From positions 434,001 to 498,000 of the forward strand of contig NZ_CP012020.1 in NCBI RefSeq assembly GCF_001183865.1: DNA of 64,000 bases, read 5' to 3'. A model generated the notes under the pieces. The model did no database searches. It was not told the DNA's origin and worked only from the letters and a program-made list of their open reading frames with translations. The position numbers and the translations under genes were made by a program. Shown here piece after piece: positions 9,532 to 17,595 of this stretch; position 1 is the first letter of the stretch, and each line of letters opens with the position of its first letter. Source of the stretch: Methylophilus sp. TWE2. GTDB taxonomy: Bacteria; Pseudomonadota; Gammaproteobacteria; Burkholderiales; Methylophilaceae.

Positions 9532-10311
9532 TTAATTCGTTTTAAGCACATGGGTGGGCAATGTCGCCACCTGTGCTTGTTGCTGGAGTCTGTCCTGATT
9601 GAGCTTGATGTCGTAGGTGATACGCGCACCGTAGGCTTTGGGCGCATGTGGATCGACTCTGACCTTATCAAATACCATCAATCGGGTGCCCAAATGAAAG
9701 CCCTCGGACAAGTCATGGGTGACCATGAAGACCGTCAATTTTGTCTCTTTGCATAGCGCTAACATCAGTGCATGCATATCTTTGCGAATGCCAGGATCCA
9801 GCGCGCCAAAGGGTTCATCCAGCAACAGGATGCGAGGTTGAGCTATCAAAGCCTGTGCAATGGCCAGCCGCTGTTGCATGCCGCCGGAGAGGGCTGATGG
9901 ATATTGATGCAAATGATGCTCAAGCCCCACGCGCTGAAGGATTTCTGTTGCCTTGCGCCTGGCCTCCTTCTTTTTTGAGCCCCAGAAACGACCCCAAAAT
10001 GGCGAGGCTGAAAACTCCATGCCGATGACGACGTTCTCAAGGACAGTCAGGTGCGGAAACACTGAATATTTCTGGAACACGACCCCTCTTGACTGGTCTG
10101 GCTCAGCAGGAAGCGTTTCCCCATCCAGAAGGATTTCTCCTTTTGACGGGGTTTCCTGGCCTAAAAGCATACGCAGGAATGTGGACTTGCCGCAGCCAGA
10201 GGCGCCTACCAGTGTGCAGAATTCGCCTTCCTCAATTTGCAGATTGAGCCCTTCCAGCACCACATGATCGCCATAGCATTGCCATACATTATTGAATTCT
10301 ATAAAGCTCAT
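9532..10311 (-). CDS. ABC transporter ATPase, nitrate/taurine-type, guanidine or urea importer
   Basis: A 259-residue ATPase with all nucleotide-binding motifs: Walker A GASGCGKST near residue 38, signature LSGGMQQRLAIAQAL, and Walker B ILLLDEPFGALD followed by the switch histidine in FMVTHDLSEG. It belongs to the SsuB/TauB/NrtD-like group. Its ATG overlaps the permease stop by 4 bp, which indicates translational coupling. With the permease and binding protein upstream it forms a complete importer at the head of the guanidine locus, so guanidine or a related nitrogen compound is the likely substrate. Confidence 0.9.
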   Translation of the reverse strand: MSFIEFNNVWQCYGDHVVLEGLNLQIEEGEFCTLVGASGCGKSTFLRMLLGQETPSKGEILLDGETLPAEPDQSRGVVFQKYSVFPHLTVLENVVIGMEFSASPFWGRFWGSKKKEARRKATEILQRVGLEHHLHQYPSALSGGMQQRLAIAQALIAQPRILLLDEPFGALDPGIRKDMHALMLALCKETKLTVFMVTHDLSEGFHLGTRLMVFDKVRVDPHAPKAYGARITYDIKLNQDRLQQQAQVATLPTHVLKTN

Positions 10312-11123
10312 GCGCCTGCCCCTTCAGCCCAGGGGAAACAGATGTGATGCAGCTTCTTCAGTGCATAGTCTGTCAACCAGGCCAACAGCGTGATCCACAA
10401 CACATAGGGCAGGATGACATCCATCGCGAGATATCTACGTACCAGAAAAATACGATATCCCAAGCCCTCTGTCGCCGAGATAGCTTCAGCGGAAATCAAG
10501 AACAGCCAGGCTGAACCCATCAGTAATCGCAACGAAGTCAGCAGCCTCGCAAGCAACTGCGGAAGAATGACCCGGATCATGACAGTCCACGAATTAGCGC
10601 CCAAGGTCTGCGCTTTGATAATGATTTCTTTTGGCAACTCTCTTGCACGCTGTTCTAAATCACGTGCGAGCATCGGGGTGAGGCCAATGACGATCAGCAT
10701 GACTTTTGATAGCTCATCCAATCCAAACACAATAAAAAGGATGGGCAGAATCGCCAGCGGTGGCACCATGGAGATCACGCCGACTAATGGAGAAAGCGAA
10801 GCCCGAACCAAGGGGATGGCGCCCAGAAAGATACCGAGCATTAAGCCCAAGCATGCCACAATCGCCAAGCCTAGTCCCAACCGCTTCAAACTGGACAAAG
10901 TGTCATCCAGCATCAGAAAGGTCCCAGTGGAGGGGTCTTCTGTAAAGGCCATCAGCTTCAGGGCTTCCCACATCTGAGAAACACTAGGCAGGAGCTTGTC
11001 CTCTGGATTTTCAACCAGGCGAAGATGTGAGTTCACCAAATACACAACAATGATCAAGATCATTGGGATTGCGGCAAGCATCCATCTCGTCCCCCGGCTG
11101 GGGTGTTGATTAATTAATCTCAT
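10308..11123 (-). CDS. ABC transporter permease, nitrate/taurine-type
   Basis: A 271-residue inner-membrane permease of the binding-protein-dependent family with about six helices. The conserved cytoplasmic coupling loop is present as ELPKEIIIKAQTLGANSWTVMIRVILPQLLARLLTSLR, with the EAA-type Gly and the IlePro turn. The C-terminus overlaps the ATPase start by 4 bp, and the binding-protein gene ends 11 bp upstream. The homodimer would form the membrane channel of the importer inferred to bring in guanidine or urea-like nitrogen sources. Confidence 0.9.
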   Translation of the reverse strand: MRLINQHPSRGTRWMLAAIPMILIIVVYLVNSHLRLVENPEDKLLPSVSQMWEALKLMAFTEDPSTGTFLMLDDTLSSLKRLGLGLAIVACLGLMLGIFLGAIPLVRASLSPLVGVISMVPPLAILPILFIVFGLDELSKVMLIVIGLTPMLARDLEQRARELPKEIIIKAQTLGANSWTVMIRVILPQLLARLLTSLRLLMGSAWLFLISAEAISATEGLGYRIFLVRRYLAMDVILPYVLWITLLAWLTDYALKKLHHICFPWAEGAGA

Positions 11124-11134
11124 GATTGACCTGT

Positions 11135-12196
11135 TTAGAGCTTGCCATCAATCGCCATTTGCAAATACGTGTCAGTGAATCTGAGTTTGATATTTTTGCT
11201 ATTACCGGTGACGACGCCGTTGGGATATTCAATGCCAATGGCGGTTGCAGATTTTGCTGCAGGCCCTAGCAATCCATTATCGAAAGAAAAACTAGAGACC
11301 TTTTGCATCACCGTTGGCAGTTTGGCGTCCCTGACAAAGGCCAGTGAGGCAGCAGGTTCATAAAACAGGGCTGTGGTGGAAATTTGCTGCATGTATGAAT
11401 CCAGGGTTGTGCCAGAGTGCTTTGCCATGTATTGCAACGCCTCTTTATCTTTTGCTTTCATGAGTGCCATCACTTCAAACCATGCCCCCGTCAACGCTTT
11501 CCCTAGCGAGGGGTTTTTTCGTAAAGTGTCTGTATTGACGACCATCAAGTCGATGATTTCGCCAGGAATCTGGCTGGAGGTGAATGCCTTTGAGGTATTT
11601 GGCAGCGCGGCTAACTCAGAGAGTTGAGGGTTCCAAGTGGCCATTGCTTTCACAGAGGGTGTGCTAAAGGCTGCGACAACATCTGCATCTGAGACATTGA
11701 CTAACTTCAAGTCCTTTTGTGTGAGTCCGGCCTGTTCCAGGGCTCTCGCCAGTAAGTAATGCGATACAGAATATTGAACCAAGTGTACGCTTTGCCCCTT
11801 GAGGTCCTTGATCTGTTTATTCGCACCCTTAATGACAATGCCGTCGTTACCATTTGAATAGTCGCCGACAATTAATGCGGTGGAGTCAACGCCACCAGCC
11901 GCTGGCACAACCAATGCATCCAGATTGGCCATACTGCAACCATCAAATTGACCAGCGGTGTATTGATTAATTGACTCAGCATAATCGTTCAACTGAGTGA
12001 CTTTAATCGTGATGCCGTATTTCTTTGCCCATTTGGCGACGATGCCTTTTGCTTGCGCATAATCCCATGGCATCCATCCAGCATAAATGGTCCAGCAAAT
12101 ATTGAATTGTTTTTTTGAGTCAGCAGCGAATGCTGTGGTATTCAAAAGTGAAAAGCAAAGCAGCGTCAGTGCGATTGTAAAGCGTCGAACTAGCAT
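11135..12196 (-). CDS. ABC transporter substrate-binding protein for the guanidine/urea-type importer
   Basis: A 353-residue periplasmic binding protein with a clear signal peptide (LVRRFTIALTLLCFSLLNTTAFAA, cleavage after about residue 25). The mature part has the NMT1/TauA-like fold: FNICWTIYAGWMPWDYAQAKGI at the start and a GCSMANLDALVVPAAGGVDS segment. This is the type found beside urea/guanidine carboxylases. It is the first gene of the operon, and its leader carries the guanidine-I riboswitch ending about 54 nt before the start codon. TTGGAG lies eight bases upstream of the ATG. Confidence 0.88.
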   Translation of the reverse strand: MLVRRFTIALTLLCFSLLNTTAFAADSKKQFNICWTIYAGWMPWDYAQAKGIVAKWAKKYGITIKVTQLNDYAESINQYTAGQFDGCSMANLDALVVPAAGGVDSTALIVGDYSNGNDGIVIKGANKQIKDLKGQSVHLVQYSVSHYLLARALEQAGLTQKDLKLVNVSDADVVAAFSTPSVKAMATWNPQLSELAALPNTSKAFTSSQIPGEIIDLMVVNTDTLRKNPSLGKALTGAWFEVMALMKAKDKEALQYMAKHSGTTLDSYMQQISTTALFYEPAASLAFVRDAKLPTVMQKVSSFSFDNGLLGPAAKSATAIGIEYPNGVVTGNSKNIKLRFTDTYLQMAIDGKL

Positions 12197-12225
12197 AGGA
12201 GAACTCCAAGTAAATTATTCGGCAA

Positions 12226-12260
12226 GGGAGCAGCTAACATTCAACATGTTGCTATCTCCC
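12226..12260 (-). promoter_or_regulatory. Expression-platform hairpin of the guanidine-I riboswitch
   Basis: The minus strand reads GGGAG-A-UAGC-AACAU, a GUUGA loop, then AUGUU-A-GCUG-CUCCC. It is a long near-perfect stem whose 5' arm overlaps the conserved CCCGGGAGA 3' end of the riboswitch. The two folds cannot coexist, as expected of a ligand-controlled switch. No U-tract follows, so a classic intrinsic terminator is not evident; the mechanism could be Rho-dependent or translational. Confidence 0.6.
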
Positions 12261-12345
12261 GGGCTTTTATCCCGCCGTGTAACCTCTTGGAGGTCGTTAG
12301 CTCTCGGACCAGCGCTCACTTACGTAAGCCGGAACCCTAGCCAAC
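12250..12345 (-). promoter_or_regulatory. Guanidine-I (ykkC) riboswitch
   Basis: The minus strand carries the conserved segments of the guanidine-I aptamer in order: CTAGGGTTCCGGC (12328-12340), CTGGTCCGAGAG (about 12300-12312), and ACGGCGGGATAAAAGCCCGGG ending near 12260. Spacing and order match the family. It lies in the leader of the ABC transporter operon, so guanidinium binding would switch on import and catabolism. Found by eye; a covariance-model search would settle the boundaries. Confidence 0.93.
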
Positions 12346-12898
12346 CATTAGGTAATGCAGCGTTCATACCTGCTGCCCCACATGATTAAACTAGCAACTA
12401 ATATGCCAGCCGGTAAATCCTTGTTTTCAATAGATTTCCTATAAAGTAGATCAATATTTATGCACTTCGATAGTGCGTTAAGCCCAAGTTTGGGCGTGAT
12501 TAAAATCGTGCAATACGATAAAAATGCCATCATTCATTTTTAAATGACAGAAAATACTTTTAGACAAAGTCAGCCTCACCTCACAAAGGCATGATTACTA
12601 AGTGTCTCTATTCAAACTGATCACCCATGAAAAAATAAAGCCCCAGAAGGTCCGGTGCTTGAACGCAGGTGTTTGGCATCACCAAACAACGATTTTAATA
12701 ATACGGGTTAATGTTTGCGACTTTAGAAGAGATCGATTTATTGTCGACAACGATATTGCTCGTTAATTAATACGTAACTTGGTTGCTCGATTCCAATGAG
12801 AGTTTTCAAGGATAATCTTCAATGTTCTTAGGGATGTACGTAACTGTGAGTCGCAGCATGAGATGCAACTTTGTCTCCAAAAGCTGCAACTTTTAACC
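12346..12898. other. Long intergenic region upstream of the guanidine operon
   Basis: About 550 bp with no supported gene. The short frames here show no ribosome site or recognisable protein. A small inverted repeat (GTTTGG/CCAAAC, loop CATCA) lies near 12671-12687. The promoter of the guanidine operon should lie in the first 150 bp, but I could not pick it out. The rest is AT-rich and featureless by eye. Confidence 0.5.
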
Positions 12899-13129
12899 TC
12901 ATAAGTCGCAATCAAAAAGCCCATTTTTAGTGGGCTTTTTGATGATGGTGCCAACGGCATATTTTGTTGAGAGTGGATCTATCCAGGTAATCTGTGCCCC
13001 GCTTGTTTTTGCGACTCTATCCAGCTGCTCTATGTCGGATTGGCATTTTGTACGACGGCTCAGAGTGAAGCCTAGTCCAGCCTTCAAAATGCGGATTAGT
13101 TGTGAGACAGGTAGATGATCAAAACTCAT
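12899..13129 (-). CDS. Doubtful small hypothetical protein
   Basis: A possible 76-residue protein starting MSFDHLPVSQLIRILKAGLG. No good ribosome site precedes it. Its last 15 codons run through a strong terminator hairpin (12913-12941), so either the frame is fortuitous there or the gene has lost its own stop codon. The sequence SQLIRILKAGLGFTLSRRTKCQSDIEQLDRVAKTSG looks protein-like, but I recognise no family. Treat as low confidence. Confidence 0.3.
   Translation of the reverse strand: MSFDHLPVSQLIRILKAGLGFTLSRRTKCQSDIEQLDRVAKTSGAQITWIDPLSTKYAVGTIIKKPTKNGLFDCDL
12913..12941. terminator. Bidirectional intrinsic terminator
   Basis: An 11-bp stem (CAAAAAGCCCA / TGGGCTTTTTG) with a 7-nt loop, with T-tracts usable in both directions. 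It lies downstream of the minus-strand small genes of the 13-15 kb cluster. Confidence 0.75.
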
Positions 13130-13218
13130 CTTAATTAAGCTTTCATTTAATATACTTGTATTAATTAAATGCATCCCGCCAGAGCGGGATGACTCTAGTC
13201 AGAGCTTAAAGTATTTGC

Positions 13219-13422
13219 CTATTTTGCAGTTGTGCTGCAGGCAGATTCAGTTTTCTTTTGAGCCGAATTACAGGCTTCCATCGCTTTTTTAGCACTTTCT
13301 TTTGCTTCTGAAACGTTATTTTTGTTATGACTCTCAGAAGCACTCAAATGATGTTTCGCTGCCGCTTCATGATCGCTTGCTGCTTGTTGATGCAATCCGC
13401 TGGCTTGATTGGAAATTGACAT
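13219..13422 (-). CDS. Small Ala/His/Lys-rich stress-type protein
   Basis: A 67-residue hydrophilic, alanine-rich protein, probably one long helix (HQQAASDHEAAAKHHLSASESH...SAKKAMEACNSAQKKTE). AAAGGAT lies at good distance before the ATG. Small proteins of this composition are frequent in environmental proteobacteria near BON and CsbD stress genes, as here, but no function is established to my knowledge. Two cysteines (ACNS, ACST) near the C-terminus could be redox or metal sites; this is speculative. Confidence 0.65.
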   Translation of the reverse strand: MSISNQASGLHQQAASDHEAAAKHHLSASESHNKNNVSEAKESAKKAMEACNSAQKKTESACSTTAK

Positions 13423-13535
13423 GACTTAATCCTTTATGTTGTAAATCAATCTGACCCTTGGAAATTCAAAAGCCAGTCTTACTACTTTACAATCAATTTT
13501 TAAGCATGTTTGTTCGCTAGCCAACACCCCTTTGA

Positions 13536-13928
13536 TTATTCTGTTGTCACACCATCAAACAACCGTTCCGTGACATCAGCATACACTCGCAGATGACAGA
13601 CTGTTCCATCTAAGTGGTTAGGTGGTGAATATACTGAATGTACTTTTAAATCAAACTTTCCCGTATTAATAAGGTTGTGATTGACTCCGGCGGGGACAAT
13701 AATGGCGTATCCCGTCTCAACCTCAGTCGTGACGCCATTGATGATGATATGTCCCATGCCTTTATCCACCCCTAAGAACTGATCCTGCATATGCACTATA
13801 AAGCCAGTTTCTTCACCAGGTTTTAGTGAGACCAGTAGTAATTGACTATACTTTCCCGTGTATAAGACTCGTCTGAAGTCAGTATTCATAACACTGGCTT
13901 GCTGAAGGTTTTGGATATATCCATGCAT
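13536..13928 (-). CDS. Cupin domain protein
   Basis: A 130-residue single-domain cupin. The start at 13928 (MHGYIQNLQQASVMNTDFRRVLYTG) is chosen because AGGAA lies upstream and this family begins so; a frame 7 codons longer exists. Cupin motifs: PGEETGFIVHMQDQFLGVDKG (motif 1, with the usual first His replaced by Phe/Ile and a later His kept) and PAGVNHNLINTG (motif 2). Homologues are often called mannose-6-phosphate isomerase-like, but sugar isomerase activity should not be assumed. It sits in the stress cluster on the minus strand. Confidence 0.75.
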   Translation of the reverse strand: MHGYIQNLQQASVMNTDFRRVLYTGKYSQLLLVSLKPGEETGFIVHMQDQFLGVDKGMGHIIINGVTTEVETGYAIIVPAGVNHNLINTGKFDLKVHSVYSPPNHLDGTVCHLRVYADVTERLFDGVTTE

Positions 13929-14030
13929 AAGCGATTTCCTGAGCGTCATGAAGCGTCACATTGCAGATAGGTGGTTCCTGAGAGTACCGATAAGACTCCT
14001 CTCTGACATGTGAGGTCATGCACTATGATG

Positions 14031-14246
14031 TTAATGGTATTTGATGTCTTGTACCGAGTCGGCAAATGCATTGATTTGCTTATTCGCTTCCTGTTTGTTA
14101 ATACCGTATATATGCTGTAATTTATCGACGAGTAATTCCCGTTTGCCGGCAATGTCATAAATATTGTCTTGTGTTAGACGCTCCCAGTTGTCGAGAATCA
14201 CACATTCAAGTTCTATCCAATGATCTTGTATCAGTCGCCATTCCAT
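14031..14246 (-). CDS. CsbD family stress-response protein
   Basis: A 71-residue protein matching the CsbD pattern: W-N-x-I near the N-terminus, then WERLTQDNIYDIAGKRELLVDKLQHIYGINKQEANKQINAF. This corresponds to the family's W-x-LT-DD-x-I-G-K-R-x-L-x-G-K-x-QE-YG-EEA consensus. AAGGAG precedes the ATG. CsbD proteins are small and hydrophilic, induced by general stress in many bacteria, with unknown mechanism. Confidence 0.82.
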   Translation of the reverse strand: MEWRLIQDHWIELECVILDNWERLTQDNIYDIAGKRELLVDKLQHIYGINKQEANKQINAFADSVQDIKYH

Positions 14247-14279
14247 GGTTTTCTCCTTAGCGTTCGAATATCCATATCC

Positions 14280-14708
14280 TCATGTAGAGATGATCAAGAG
14301 GTTTTCCACTTTTTTGACCCCTGCAGTATGTCTGCAAATATCCGAGGCTTTTTCGCTCACAGCAAGTGAATTAGCATAGCCTGTTAAGGTGACTATGCCT
14401 GACCTGGTTTCTACGCGTATGGTCGTATCCATTAGTAGCTTTTCGTTCTTAAAGGCTTTGTTTATTTTTTTTGTAATATATGCATCAGATAATGCGCTCT
14501 GTTCCCCCCAGATTTCCAGCTGAACAGGATGTTCCCTCTGATTATGCTCTGTACCGTCTGATTGCCGGTGAGTTTCAGCAATCGGTGCAGAGGTCGCGCC
14601 AGGGTCGCTGCAAGCAGATAGTGCGATACAGAACATTGCAGTCATCTGCATTCTAAAATTAAGCCTCTGCTTAAAGGCACGATCAAGCATCATCGTTGGC
14701 AAGCTCAT
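14280..14708 (-). CDS. BON-domain lipoprotein
   Basis: About 142 residues. The N-terminal region ends in a lipobox-like LSAC, giving a predicted acylated cysteine. After a linker, a single BON domain follows (LSDAYITKKINKAFKNEKLLMDTTIRVETRSGIVTLTGYANS...GVKKVENLLII). BON domains bind phospholipid or envelope partners and occur in OsmY-like proteins. The start is uncertain: 14708 overlaps the upstream stop by a few bases, but ATGATG codons further in are also possible. Probably co-transcribed with the upstream YflT-like gene. Confidence 0.72.
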   Translation of the reverse strand: MSLPTMMLDRAFKQRLNFRMQMTAMFCIALSACSDPGATSAPIAETHRQSDGTEHNQREHPVQLEIWGEQSALSDAYITKKINKAFKNEKLLMDTTIRVETRSGIVTLTGYANSLAVSEKASDICRHTAGVKKVENLLIIST

Positions 14709-15259
14709 GATGGGAGTATCTTCAGGTCGCAATAGTCATGCGCTGAGTGATGCATCACCTCTGCCACAATTGCAGTTTGCTCAATCGAGTAGGTCATCAC
14801 CGAAAGCTTGATTTTCTTCTTGCTCATAAGCATGCGTATCCATTGATAGCTCCTGGCAGGAAGCTGCGAAAGCCGATGATGATTTGCCCGGTCATCTTTC
14901 ATCATTGCTCCCACCAACATTCCTGTGAGGGTGCCTATGATGACGCCTGAGCATAGCAAGAACATGGTTGAAACACCCCATTTCGAATGTAATAGACTCT
15001 TATCCATAATAACCAAAGCCAGCTCTACCAGGCAGGCCAAAAATATGCCATTGATAGCACCAATACAAGACATTAGCAGCAGCCTTTCACCGAGATAACT
15101 AGGCTGAGTGTTTGGCTCTAACCCACATGTATTTGTTAGATGCTTGGTAATTGAAATCTGTGACTCAAGTATTCCTTTTTCAATTAGGGCATCTTTCGCT
15201 AAGCGAGCATTTAGCATCTGTTCGAAGACCCCAGAAATATGGTGACGATATGAGTTCAT
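14705..15259 (-). CDS. Two-TM protein with YflT/GSP17M-like domain
   Basis: About 184 residues. The first part (GVFEQMLNARLAKDALIEKGILESQISI) resembles the heat-stress YflT/general stress protein 17M domain, with its ridge of alternating charged residues. Two hydrophobic segments follow (about residues 60-85 and 95-120) with glycine-rich GVIIGTLTGMLVGAMM. The C-terminus is a second alpha/beta part. It overlaps the BON lipoprotein by 4 bp, indicating coupling. Function unknown; probably an envelope stress component. Confidence 0.6.
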   Translation of the reverse strand: MNSYRHHISGVFEQMLNARLAKDALIEKGILESQISITKHLTNTCGLEPNTQPSYLGERLLLMSCIGAINGIFLACLVELALVIMDKSLLHSKWGVSTMFLLCSGVIIGTLTGMLVGAMMKDDRANHHRLSQLPARSYQWIRMLMSKKKIKLSVMTYSIEQTAIVAEVMHHSAHDYCDLKILPS

Positions 15260-15496
15260 GAGGCGCCTCAATCAACGAAATAATAGTGGTCACCATAATC
15301 AAAGATTTAGCGCGCTGAGTCTGTTCGCTACCGAACCAGAAACGCTCATAAAAAACTAGACGGGACATGCGTCAATGATAGAGCTTGATACTGGCTAAAC
15401 GTGCGTCAACGCACAGAACAGGCTTTTTCTTTACGTGAAGATGTAGCCAGATCAATGACCCCATTGCTCTATCATCACCCTTTAAAGGAGCACATT

Positions 15497-16147
15497 ATGC
15501 ACGCTAATATGAAGCACTTTCTGGTTGGATTCGCCTTCACAAGTGGTTTGGGACAGGCCTACGCGACCCCACTCTTAGTCAACTTACCCACAGCAAATGT
15601 AGACATTGTTGCTTCTGGATTTGGGGGAACTTTGCTGGATAGTGCCACCACGTTGATCAGTAACGCCAGTTACAATGGCACTGCCCGTGCTGCAGTTTAC
15701 AGTACTGCTACTGGCCTCGATTTTTATTATCAATTTACAAACAATGCCAGTTCGCAAAACGGCATCAACCGCATGACGGCTTTCGACTTCAGCAGCCTGG
15801 GTAATGGAGTCGTAAATGTTTATCAAACAGCCACCGGGTTTGATATGTTTAGTAATGGGACGGAAAACTCACAGTATGCTGATCGCACGATGGCAGGCGT
15901 GATAGGTTTTAACTTCTCCCCCGTTAGTATTGCTGATATTCCCCCGGGAACGACTAGCTTTATTCAGATAATTCGTACCAGCGCTACCAATTATCAGCCA
16001 GGTAACTTCGGCATTCTTGATGGGATTGGTTCTAATGCAGCGGGCTTTAGTCCAACAACGACAGTCCCTGAGGCTTCCACATACGGAATGATGTTGCTAG
16101 GTTTGGGGTTGCTAGGGTTGATTAGTGGTAAACGGATGAAAGATTAA
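15497..16147 (+). CDS. PEP-CTERM sorting domain protein
   Basis: A 216-residue exported protein. The ATG at 15497 follows AAAGGAG and gives a signal peptide (MKHFLVGFAFTSGLGQAYA). The body is low-complexity, Asn/Thr/Ser/Gly-rich and beta-prone. The C-terminus has VPEASTYGMMLLGLGLLGLISGKRMKD, a PEP-CTERM tripartite signal (here VPEAS, then a membrane helix and a basic tail) that is processed by an exosortase. Such proteins are linked to exopolysaccharide production. No exosortase gene is in the window. A terminator hairpin follows. Confidence 0.85.
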   Translation: MHANMKHFLVGFAFTSGLGQAYATPLLVNLPTANVDIVASGFGGTLLDSATTLISNASYNGTARAAVYSTATGLDFYYQFTNNASSQNGINRMTAFDFSSLGNGVVNVYQTATGFDMFSNGTENSQYADRTMAGVIGFNFSPVSIADIPPGTTSFIQIIRTSATNYQPGNFGILDGIGSNAAGFSPTTTVPEASTYGMMLLGLGLLGLISGKRMKD

Positions 16148-16176
16148 TTTCTAATAATCATTGGTTATGATTCCAT

Positions 16177-16200
16177 AAAGCGCCTTTCAACCGGCGTTTT
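16177..16200 (+). terminator. Terminator after the PEP-CTERM gene
   Basis: A short GC stem CGCC/GGCG extended by A-T pairs, with a TTTTTTT run directly after the 3' arm, 30 bp past the stop codon. Confidence 0.6.
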
Positions 16201-16290
16201 TTTGCATTAAACAGCCTGCAATGTACGCTATCGCACTGAGCCGCACCGACGATGGAGAGACCATGATGACTCAATATACCGCTGGAGAAC

Positions 16291-16944
16291 ATGGTGAAAG
16301 CAGACTTGCAAGTCCAAGAAGATGTGATGAAAGAATTGCACTGGGAGCCTTCAAAGAATGCTGCGCATATAGGGGTTGAAGTCCACGAGGGCATCGTCAC
16401 CCTGTCAGGGCATGTAGACACTTTTGCCCAGAAATGGCGTGCTGAAAACGCCGCAAAACGTGTGCATGGCGTGAAAGCCCTGGCGATAGACATACATGTT
16501 CAATTGCTAGCTGGATCCGAGCGTTCAGATGCCGATATCGCCAGATCGGCAAATAATGTGTTGCGCTGGTCTAACGATTTGCGTGATAACTCTGTACAAG
16601 TCATGGTCGAGAATGGCTGGATCACTTTGACGGGTTTTGTTGAATGGGCATACCAAAAAAAGAATCTTGGATATGCAATTTCTAACTTGTTGGGTGTGAC
16701 TGGGCTTAGTAATCAATTGAAAATAGAGCCCAAGGTTACCTTGAAAAACGTGAGGGATGACATTGAGCAAGTTTTAAAACGGAGAGCATTGGCTGAATTA
16801 AAGCATGTTTCCATTAAGGTCAACGGTACAGAGGTGCTGCTCTCAGGTCATGTGAGCAGTTGGGAAGAGCGTGAAGCCATTCACCACTCTGCCTGGAACA
16901 CACCTGGTGTCCAAAATGTAATCAATGAGATTAAAGTCGCCTAG
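16291..16944 (+). CDS. OsmY-like protein with three BON domains
   Basis: A 217-residue protein built of three BON repeats, roughly residues 5-70 (ELHWEPSKNAAHIGVEVHEGIVTLSGHVDT), 80-148 (NVLRWSND...VENGWITLTGFVEW) and 150-217 (VLKRRALAELKHVSIKVNGTEVLLSGHVSSW). Each ends in the BON glycine-rich turn and a V-x-N/V-x-I strand. CTGGAG precedes the ATG. No obvious cleavable signal peptide is seen, unlike OsmY itself. The family is associated with osmotic and envelope stress. The fatty acid hydroxylase gene begins 20 bp downstream. Confidence 0.82.
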   Translation: MVKADLQVQEDVMKELHWEPSKNAAHIGVEVHEGIVTLSGHVDTFAQKWRAENAAKRVHGVKALAIDIHVQLLAGSERSDADIARSANNVLRWSNDLRDNSVQVMVENGWITLTGFVEWAYQKKNLGYAISNLLGVTGLSNQLKIEPKVTLKNVRDDIEQVLKRRALAELKHVSIKVNGTEVLLSGHVSSWEEREAIHHSAWNTPGVQNVINEIKVA

Positions 16945-16964
16945 CGCAGGGCGCCATAAAATGT

Positions 16965-17573
16965 ATGCCATCTCCACTGCAAAAGTTACTTATCATAAAA
17001 CACAGTAAAGTTGCCTATGTGGCGGACTTCGCCTTGTACTTTCTCTTGATTGGCTGGATGACGACTTCCCTGATTCTATTCCCGGTCAGGATGTCAGCGC
17101 TCTCTATTGTCGTTTACATAATACTTGGCGGTTTCAGCTGGACGCTGATGGAATATGTATTGCATCGTTGGGTGCTACATCAATGGCCTCCCTTTTGCGA
17201 ATGGCATCACGAGCATCACCGGCAACCAAAGGCATTGATTTGTACAGCCACGCTAGTGAGCTTAGGCGCGATTGCATTGACCGTCTACTTGCCGCTGTAT
17301 TGGGCAGCCTCCGCTGAAGTGGCAACGTGCTTTACACTAGGGTTATTAATGGGCTATCTCGCTTATGCCGTCACACATCATGCGATCCACCACTGGCCCA
17401 ACTCAAGGGTCGCATGGCTCAACAACAGGCGGGTGATTCATTGTTTGCATCATGCATGCCCCCATCACTCTTTTGGGGTGACGTCTACCGTTTGGGATAG
17501 GGTGTTGGGCACTCGCCTCACACCCCTCACACCCCCTGCCGTCAAGGGACTTGAAAATTCGGCGCGTGTCTAA
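16965..17573 (+). CDS. Sterol desaturase/fatty acid hydroxylase superfamily membrane protein
   Basis: A 202-residue integral membrane di-iron oxygenase-like protein with about four helices. The histidine clusters that bind the di-iron centre are visible: EYVLHRWVLH, EWHHEHHRQP, HHAIHHWP and HCLHHACPHHSFG. The substrate cannot be read from sequence; related proteins hydroxylate or desaturate lipids such as fatty acids or carotenoids. Convergent with the cyclopropane fatty acid synthase gene 22 bp away, so two lipid-modifying enzymes stand side by side. Confidence 0.82.
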   Translation: MPSPLQKLLIIKHSKVAYVADFALYFLLIGWMTTSLILFPVRMSALSIVVYIILGGFSWTLMEYVLHRWVLHQWPPFCEWHHEHHRQPKALICTATLVSLGAIALTVYLPLYWAASAEVATCFTLGLLMGYLAYAVTHHAIHHWPNSRVAWLNNRRVIHCLHHACPHHSFGVTSTVWDRVLGTRLTPLTPPAVKGLENSARV

Positions 17574-17595
17574 ATTGCAGCGCGAATACTCCTCT

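Noticed and set aside
12348..12533. 61-codon minus-strand frame over the guanidine-operon leader
   Set aside because: It lacks a ribosome site and overlaps the riboswitch 5' edge; composition is not protein-like.
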